A stretch of 64,000 nucleotides of DNA from Caulobacter sp. 17J80-11. GTDB lineage: Bacteria; Pseudomonadota; Alphaproteobacteria; Caulobacterales; Caulobacteraceae. Where the stretch lies: contig NZ_JACSJI010000001.1 of assembly GCF_014349105.1 (NCBI RefSeq), forward strand, positions 62,001-126,000. The letters are read 5' to 3'. A program made the translations under genes and the position numbers. Below are positions 59,446 to 64,000 of the stretch, piece after piece; within the stretch, counting starts at the first letter, position 1; every line of letters starts with the position of its first letter. Under the pieces are notes generated by a model. It was not told the origin of the DNA. It searched no databases and saw only the letters and a list, made by a program, of their open reading frames with translations.

Positions 59446-60579
59446 TCATCCTTTGAGCCCCGCGTGAACGATTTCGCCGCCGCGGGTCACGCAGGCGGCC
59501 TTGAGGATTTCGTCTTCGAAGTCGGGCGCCAGGGCGCCGTCCTTGGCCAGCAGGCCGGTGAAGCTCAGCAGGTTGCGGGCGTAGAGCGCCGAAGCGTCGG
59601 CGGCCACGCGGCCGGGCAGGTTGGGCCAGCCCACGATCTTCACGCCGTTGTCGGTCTCGGCCACTTCGCCGAGGCGCGCCAGCTCGCAGTTGCCGCCCTG
59701 CTCGACCGCCAGGTCGACGATCACCGAGCCCGGCTTCATCGAGGCGACATGGGCGGCGCTGACCAGCTTGGGCGCCGGGCGGCCCGGGATCAGGGCGGTG
59801 GTGATCACCACGTCCTGTTTCTGGATGTGGGCGGCGACCAGCTCGGCCTGCTTGGCCTTGTAGGCGTCGCTCATCTCCTTGGCGTAGCCGCCGGAGGTCT
59901 CGGCGGCCTTGAACTCCTCGTCCTCGACCGCGACGAACTTGGCCCCCAGGCTCTCGACCTGTTCCTTGGCGGCGGGGCGCACGTCGGTGGCGGTGACCAC
60001 GGCGCCGAGCCGGCGCGCGGTGGCGACGGCCTGCAAACCCGCGACGCCGGCGCCCATGACGAACACCTTGGCGGCGGCGACCGTGCCGGCCGCGGTCATC
60101 ATCATCGGGAAGGCGCGGCCGAAGGTCCAAGCCGCCTCGATCACCGCGCGATAGCCGGCCAGGTTGGCTTGCGAGGACAGCACGTCCATGGCCTGGGCGC
60201 GGGTGATGCGCGGCACGAACTCCAGCGCGAAGGCGGCGACGCCCTTGGCCGCGAGGGCCTTGACGGTGTCGCGCTCGCGGAACGGGTCCAGCATGGCCGC
60301 GACGCTCGCGCCGCCCTTCAGCGCGGCGATCTCGTCGGCCTCGGGCGCGCGCACCTTCAACAGCAGGTCGGCGGCGGCCGCGGCCGCGCGGGCGTCGGGG
60401 ACGATCTTCGCCCCGGCCTCGACGTAGGCCGCGTCGGGAATCGATGCGGAAAGGCCGGCGCCGGTCTCCACCAGCACCTCGGCGCCGAGAACGATCAGTT
60501 TCTTGACCGAGTCCGGCGTGGCGGCGACGCGCGTTTCACCCGCGCGCCGTTCCTTGGTCACGGCGATAGCAAATCCCAC
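59446..60579 (-). CDS. pntAA: NAD(P) transhydrogenase alpha part 1 (soluble)
   Basis: A 377-residue cytosolic NAD(H)-binding subunit: TKERRAGETRVAATPDSVKK at the N terminus, KVFVMGAGVAGLQAVATARR (Rossmann fold, GAGVAGL) at about 170-190, and SVIVDLAVEQGGNCELA at about 300. These are signature motifs of alanine dehydrogenase/PntA proteins. The N-terminal split subunit fits the downstream pntAB. Start at 60579. Confidence 0.95.
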   Translation of the reverse strand: MGFAIAVTKERRAGETRVAATPDSVKKLIVLGAEVLVETGAGLSASIPDAAYVEAGAKIVPDARAAAAAADLLLKVRAPEADEIAALKGGASVAAMLDPFRERDTVKALAAKGVAAFALEFVPRITRAQAMDVLSSQANLAGYRAVIEAAWTFGRAFPMMMTAAGTVAAAKVFVMGAGVAGLQAVATARRLGAVVTATDVRPAAKEQVESLGAKFVAVEDEEFKAAETSGGYAKEMSDAYKAKQAELVAAHIQKQDVVITTALIPGRPAPKLVSAAHVASMKPGSVIVDLAVEQGGNCELARLGEVAETDNGVKIVGWPNLPGRVAADASALYARNLLSFTGLLAKDGALAPDFEDEILKAACVTRGGEIVHAGLKG

Positions 60580-60648
60580 GCCCGTCCCCCGCTCGACTCG
60601 TGAGGCGACGTTAGGCAGCCGAACGCGGGTCGTCCAGACCGCCGAATT

Positions 60649-60668
60649 GGGAGCGCGGTCGCGCTCCC
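60649..60668 (-). terminator. Hairpin after the cytochrome oxidase subunit IV gene
   Basis: GGGAGCGCG pairs with CGCGCTCCC around GT. It lies 3 bases after the subunit IV stop and 69 bases before the pntAA start. It has no clear T tract. Confidence 0.45.
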
Positions 60669-60670
60669 GC

Positions 60671-60910
60671 TCAGTGCTCGGTGAAGGGCTTCTTGCGCAG
60701 GTACCACCAGCCGCCGACCAGCAGCACGCCCGCGGCGATCGCGGCGGGGATGAAGCCGGCGCCGACCGCGAAGCACACGGTCAGGAACAGCAGGACGGTC
60801 GCGGTGAACAGCGAGCCCCACTTGGCCAGGGCGGTGAACAGGGCGTAGGTGGACTTCTGCTCCGAGATGTCCATATCGCCGCGGTGGTAATCGTGGGCGG
60901 GGCCGGCCAT
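60671..60910 (-). CDS. aa3-type cytochrome c oxidase subunit IV
   Basis: A 79-residue membrane protein with the bacterial subunit-IV pattern: HRGDMDISEQKSTYALFTAL, then two helices (about 30-50 and 55-70, ATVLLFLTVCFAVGAG and FIPAAIAAGVLLVGGWWYL). The DM-I-x-EQ-x-x-TY segment is the family motif. This small subunit belongs to the aa3 oxidase, encoded elsewhere. It precedes the pnt genes. Confidence 0.88.
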   Translation of the reverse strand: MAGPAHDYHRGDMDISEQKSTYALFTALAKWGSLFTATVLLFLTVCFAVGAGFIPAAIAAGVLLVGGWWYLRKKPFTEH

Positions 60911-61052
60911 GGGGGCGGTCTCCGTAAGCGGGTGATCGATCGGGCGCGGACTATAGTCAGGAAGCGTCCGCGCTCAAGCTTCTCATTGAGCCCTCCCGCG
61001 ACGATGCGCCCCACCCTATATGGCGACCGCTGTTCGCTGGAGGGATGGGATC

Positions 61053-62105
61053 ATGCGCTACAATCGGATGGGCCGCACGGGCCTGTACGTTTCCGAGATC
61101 TGCCTGGGCACCATGACCTTCGGCGGCGGCCAGTCGGCCGGCATGTGGAAGGCCATCGGCCAGCTGGAGCAGTCGGGCGTGGACGCGGTGGTCCGCAGGG
61201 CGCTCGACGCCGGCGTCAACTTCATCGACACGGCCGACGTCTATTCGTTCGGGCGCTCCGAACAGCTGCTGGGCCAGGCGCTGAAGAACCTGGGCGTGCG
61301 GCGCGAGGACGTAGTCGTCGCCACCAAGGTCTTTGGCGAGATGGGGCCGGGGCCCAACGACCGCGGCGCCTCGCGCGGGCACATCATGGATTCGGTCGAG
61401 GCCAGCCTGCGCCGGCTGCAGACCGACCATATCGACCTCTACCAGATCCACGCCACCGACCTGATCACCCCGGTCGAGGAGACCCTGCGCGCGCTCGACG
61501 ACCTGATCGCCCAGGGCAAGGTCCGCTATGTCGGCGTCTCCAACCAGCAGGCCTGGCGCATCGCCAAGGCGCTGGGCGTCAGCGAGCGACGCGGCTGGGC
61601 CCGGTTTGAGACGATCCAGGCCTATTATTCCATCGCCGGCCGCGATCTGGAGCGCGAGCTCGTGCCGCTGATGCAGGAGGAGCAGCTGGGCCTGATGGTC
61701 TGGTCGCCGCTGGCCGGCGGCCTGCTGTCGGGCAAGTTCGGCCCCGGCGCGCCCAACCCCGAGAACGCTCGGCGCGCCACCTTCGACTTCCCGCCGGTGG
61801 ACCGCGACCGGGCTTGGGCCTGCGTGGCGGCCATGCGCGAGATCGCCGAGAGGCATGGGGCGTCGGTGGCGCGGGTGGCCCTGGCCTGGGCGCTGTCGCG
61901 GCCGTTCGTGACCAGCGTGATCATCGGGGTGAAGACGGTCGAGCAGCTGGACGACAACCTGGCCGCCGCCGACCTGACCCTGTCGGCCGAGGAGCTGTCC
62001 AGGCTGGACGAGGTCAGCCGCCTGCCGGCCGAGTATCCGGGCTGGATGGTCGAGCGTCAGGGCGCCGGACGCGTGCCGCAGCCCTTCCAGCGCAGCGGAG
62101 AGTAA
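61053..62105 (+). CDS. Aldo/keto reductase
   Basis: A 350-residue NADPH-dependent aldo/keto reductase (YajO/Tas type): catalytic Tyr in DTADVYSFGRSEQLLG, Lys in VVVATKVFG, His in LYQIHATD, and NADPH-binding WALSRPFVTSVIIG. TIM-barrel, cytosolic. The start at 61053 has GGAGGG eight bases upstream; an in-frame ATG at 61020 is unlikely. Substrate unknown. Confidence 0.92.
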   Translation: MRYNRMGRTGLYVSEICLGTMTFGGGQSAGMWKAIGQLEQSGVDAVVRRALDAGVNFIDTADVYSFGRSEQLLGQALKNLGVRREDVVVATKVFGEMGPGPNDRGASRGHIMDSVEASLRRLQTDHIDLYQIHATDLITPVEETLRALDDLIAQGKVRYVGVSNQQAWRIAKALGVSERRGWARFETIQAYYSIAGRDLERELVPLMQEEQLGLMVWSPLAGGLLSGKFGPGAPNPENARRATFDFPPVDRDRAWACVAAMREIAERHGASVARVALAWALSRPFVTSVIIGVKTVEQLDDNLAAADLTLSAEELSRLDEVSRLPAEYPGWMVERQGAGRVPQPFQRSGE

Positions 62106-62147
62106 GCTAGGCCTTGGGAGAACCGCGATTTTTCCCGGAGCTCTCCC

Positions 62148-62789
62148 ATGCGCCTGTCCCGTCGCGCCCTGCTGGCCGGCCTGTCCGCCCTAGCCGTCGC
62201 CGGTCCGGCGGCGGCCGAGGAAGCCCCGATCGACAAGGGGTTTCCGTACCTCGAGCAGTATCTGAAGCTGCCCGCCGCCGAGCGCGACCGCTTCGCCTTG
62301 GCCTACTATCTCGCCCGTGACGGCAAGCCGGCGACCGGTGTGAAGGTCTCGATCGTGGACAGGGCGGCCCAGACGCCGGTGCCGCTCGGGCCGAAGGGCC
62401 GGCTAGAGCGGCTGCCCACCCTGGCCCAGCTGCAGTCGAAGACGGCCAAGGTGGTGATCGACGCGCCGGAGGGCGCGAAGCTGGCGCTGTCCCTGTCGAT
62501 CGAACCGAACGTGCGGCCGGCGGCCGAAATGAACGCCGCCGACCTGGCCGCATCGGTGGCCCAGGCCGCGCGCGGGGCCAAGAAGGCGGCCGGTCTGATC
62601 GGCTTCGCCGTGCCCAAGCTGCAGAAGGTCCGCATCTACGGCGGCGCCGGCGGCCAGGCGGTGTTCGCCGACGGCTCGGCGAGGGCGCTGCCGGTCGAAA
62701 AGGGTGCGGCGGTGTTCGATCCGACCGTCCTGAAGGGCGCGGCGAAGCTGCGCTTCACCACCGCGCCCGAGCGGCTGGTGATCGCCTAG
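62148..62789 (+). CDS. Exported hypothetical protein, Tat-type signal
   Basis: A 213-residue protein with a twin-arginine-like signal (LSRRALLAGLSALAVAGPAA), then a conserved-looking domain with DRFALAYYLARDGKPATGVK, LQSKTAKVVIDAPEGAKLAL, and FAVPKLQKVRIYGG. I recognise no family. Expressed alone, or with the upstream reductase (42 bases). Stops within the convergent 36-residue gene on the other strand. Confidence 0.7.
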   Translation: MRLSRRALLAGLSALAVAGPAAAEEAPIDKGFPYLEQYLKLPAAERDRFALAYYLARDGKPATGVKVSIVDRAAQTPVPLGPKGRLERLPTLAQLQSKTAKVVIDAPEGAKLALSLSIEPNVRPAAEMNAADLAASVAQAARGAKKAAGLIGFAVPKLQKVRIYGGAGGQAVFADGSARALPVEKGAAVFDPTVLKGAAKLRFTTAPERLVIA

Positions 62790-62896
62790 GCGTCCGGCTT
62801 CTTCCGCTCGGCGTACAGAGCCAGGACGATAGCCGTGACGACGCCGATGAGAATCGGAAGCCCTATCGCGACCCAGGTTCCAATCTGACCGTTCAT
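62786..62896 (-). CDS. 36-residue single-helix membrane peptide
   Basis: ATG at 62896 to TAG at 62786 encodes a 36-residue peptide: a short polar start (MNGQIGTW), one helix VAIGLPILIGVVTAIVLALY and a basic tail AERKKPDA, so a typical small membrane protein. Its stop overlaps the stop of the convergent gene by two bases. The sequence upstream on the minus strand, AGAGAGCCGCC, gives a possible but weak ribosome binding site. Unknown function. Confidence 0.5.
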   Translation of the reverse strand: MNGQIGTWVAIGLPILIGVVTAIVLALYAERKKPDA

Positions 62897-62927
62897 GGCG
62901 GCTCTCTTCGCGCTCCAGAGCGCCGCG

Positions 62928-63350
62928 CTAGCCTTCGTAGTGCGGCTGACCGTGTTGGCGCAGCAGCATCCAGCCGGCGCCGTAGCCCGCGGCCGGGATG
63001 GCGATCAGGGTCAGCACCACCGACCAGAGCGGGTAGGGCACGCCGTGGGTGGCCACGAGCGCGCTGACCAGCACCACGCCGGCCGCGGCCCAACCCGGCC
63101 AGGCCACGCCCTCATGGGACATCCTGATGCCCATCAGCGACGCCACGAAGGACCCGACGCCCCAGGCGACCGCGGTGAAGAAGGCCGCGCCGGCCGGCAG
63201 GCGTCCGGCCAGGGACTTCAGGCTCGCGGGGTCGGTGCGGTCCACGTCCGGCGGCCAGGGGAACACGTAGTCGGCCACCGCGCTCAGCAGCAGCGCCAGG
63301 CAGACGCCGACGACGACACCGGCCAGAACCGACAGAACCGTTCTGAGCAT
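62928..63350 (-). CDS. Four-helix membrane protein
   Basis: A 140-residue protein with four transmembrane helices (about 5-30, 55-78, 85-105, 110-130) and a periplasmic-facing loop PWPPDVDRTDPASLKSLAGR. Not recognised. Starts at ATG 63350 with GGGAAG upstream. Confidence 0.75.
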   Translation of the reverse strand: MLRTVLSVLAGVVVGVCLALLLSAVADYVFPWPPDVDRTDPASLKSLAGRLPAGAAFFTAVAWGVGSFVASLMGIRMSHEGVAWPGWAAAGVVLVSALVATHGVPYPLWSVVLTLIAIPAAGYGAGWMLLRQHGQPHYEG

Positions 63351-63474
63351 GAAAACTTCCCCCGACTTGGGGCGACCGTGGCGGCCCGCGGGGGCCGCGT
63401 CAACACGGTTCGCGCGGCGAGCGCGAGGGGCGGGAGACGGCCGGACGCGAACCCTGTTATGAGGGAAGCTCGAC

Positions 63475-63577
63475 CAGAGCGCGACAGCCGAAAGTGTAAG
63501 CCGGTTTCGGCGGCCGTCGCGCTCTGAATCCGGGGGAATGAGCCTCCTGTTTCGAATTCATTCGAAACGAGAAGGCT
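63475..63577 (+). repeat. Dispersed palindromic repeat, full two-hairpin copy C
   Basis: Hairpin 1 (63475-63526) has outer stem CAGAGCGCGAC/GTCGCGCTCTG with the inner GCCGAAA/TTTCGGC; hairpin 2 (63540-63577) has GAGCCT/AGGCTC outer and GTTTCGAAT/ATTCGAAAC inner stems. It corresponds to copy B at 24715-24828 with compensating changes in the stems. It ends 18 bases before the ABC ATPase start. Confidence 0.85.
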
Positions 63578-63594
63578 CGGGGGGTGAAACGGGC

Positions 63595-64000
63595 ATGGAC
63601 GTCGCGTTGAAGTTGGAGGGCGTGTCGAAGCGCTACGGGCGCTTCGAGGCTGTGAAGGACCTGAGTTTCGAAGTCCCGCGCGGATCGATCTGCGGCTTCC
63701 TGGGCCCGAACGGGGCGGGCAAGACCTCGACCATCCGGATGATTCTGGGGCTCAGCCCGCCGAGCGCGGGCCAGATCACCGTGCTGGGGGGCGAGGGCGG
63801 AAACGCGGTGCGCGACCGCATCGGCTTCCTGCCTGAGGAGCGCGGCCTCTATCGGAAGATGACGCCGGTCGACGCCATCGCCTTCTTCGCCGGCCTGAAG
63901 GGCGTGCCGCTGGGCGAGGGCCGCAAGCGCGCCAAGAAGCTGCTGGAGGCCCAGGGCCTGGGCGCCTCCATGAAGAAGCCGATGAAGGCCCTGTCCAAGG
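63595..64000 (+). CDS. ABC transporter ATP-binding protein (truncated by window end)
   Basis: The first 135 residues of an ABC ATPase of the NatA/CcmA-type export group: Walker A GPNGAGKTSTIRMI at about residue 39, then the Q-loop region GFLPEERGLY. The frame is open to the end of the window, so signature motif and Walker B lie outside. The typical partner permease would follow. Start at ATG 63595 after GGGG; a repeat element is directly upstream. Confidence 0.9.
   Translation, partial: MDVALKLEGVSKRYGRFEAVKDLSFEVPRGSICGFLGPNGAGKTSTIRMILGLSPPSAGQITVLGGEGGNAVRDRIGFLPEERGLYRKMTPVDAIAFFAGLKGVPLGEGRKRAKKLLEAQGLGASMKKPMKALSK

Overview
The window is about 64 kb of very GC-rich (roughly 70%), densely coded chromosomal DNA, almost certainly from an alphaproteobacterium of the Caulobacteraceae (Caulobacter/Phenylobacterium type). 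Pointers are a GapR (DUF2312) nucleoid protein, an NtrC-type regulator resembling Caulobacter TacA, a short aa3 oxidase subunit IV, a split pntA/pntB transhydrogenase, an Ohr/OhrR pair, a Zur/TonB-receptor pair, frequent GTG/TTG starts and leaderless-looking promoters. I see no rRNA or tRNA gene, CRISPR array, prophage or insertion sequence. It reads as core chromosome with a few accessory insertions and local tandem duplications.

Layout. 0-6.5 kb: corrinoid adenosyltransferase with a HIG1-type small protein, two tandem TetR regulators, the sulfolipid enzyme SqdB, divergent ohr/ohrR with two palindromic operators, and a GAF/HisKA_2 histidine kinase. 6.5-14.6 kb: sugar-nucleotide and amino-sugar genes (galU, divergent glmS/glmM), two lipoproteins, a CYTH-CHAD protein that seems to start at ATT, an SMR exporter and an orphan C5 DNA methyltransferase. 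14.7-20 kb: tandem paralogous lipoproteins, an acyltransferase, tandem CHAP-domain proteins and corA. 20-28.6 kb: thioesterase, hydrolase, zur with a Zur box and TonB receptor, a SapC-family protein, and a DsbD-type protein with a coupled 42-residue membrane peptide. 29-34.7 kb: pgi, a histidine-rich leader peptide with hairpins in front of hisS, a likely structured small RNA, a CPBP protease and a membrane-bound AraC-type regulator.

34.8-50.5 kb: two tandem M13 metallopeptidases with duplicated upstream element and terminator, a CPA2 antiporter, a persulfide-response cluster (metallo-hydrolase, BigR/SqrR-type repressor, rhodanese, TauE exporter), a PH-domain protein, a DUF885 protein, gapR behind a perfect DnaA box, a GH99-like secreted enzyme and the NtrC-type regulator. 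50.5-64 kb: M3 oligopeptidase, ABC1 kinase, M23 peptidase, then a long leftward run with cytochrome oxidase subunit IV and the transhydrogenase genes interleaved with three small membrane or secreted proteins, two enzymes of the cell envelope, and finally an aldo/keto reductase, small envelope proteins and a truncated ABC transporter ATPase.

The most unusual items are the hisS leader peptide with candidate attenuator, the three-hairpin small-RNA candidate bracketed by two related palindromes, a dispersed two-hairpin repeat in three places, and several small genes that ordinary gene calling would miss.
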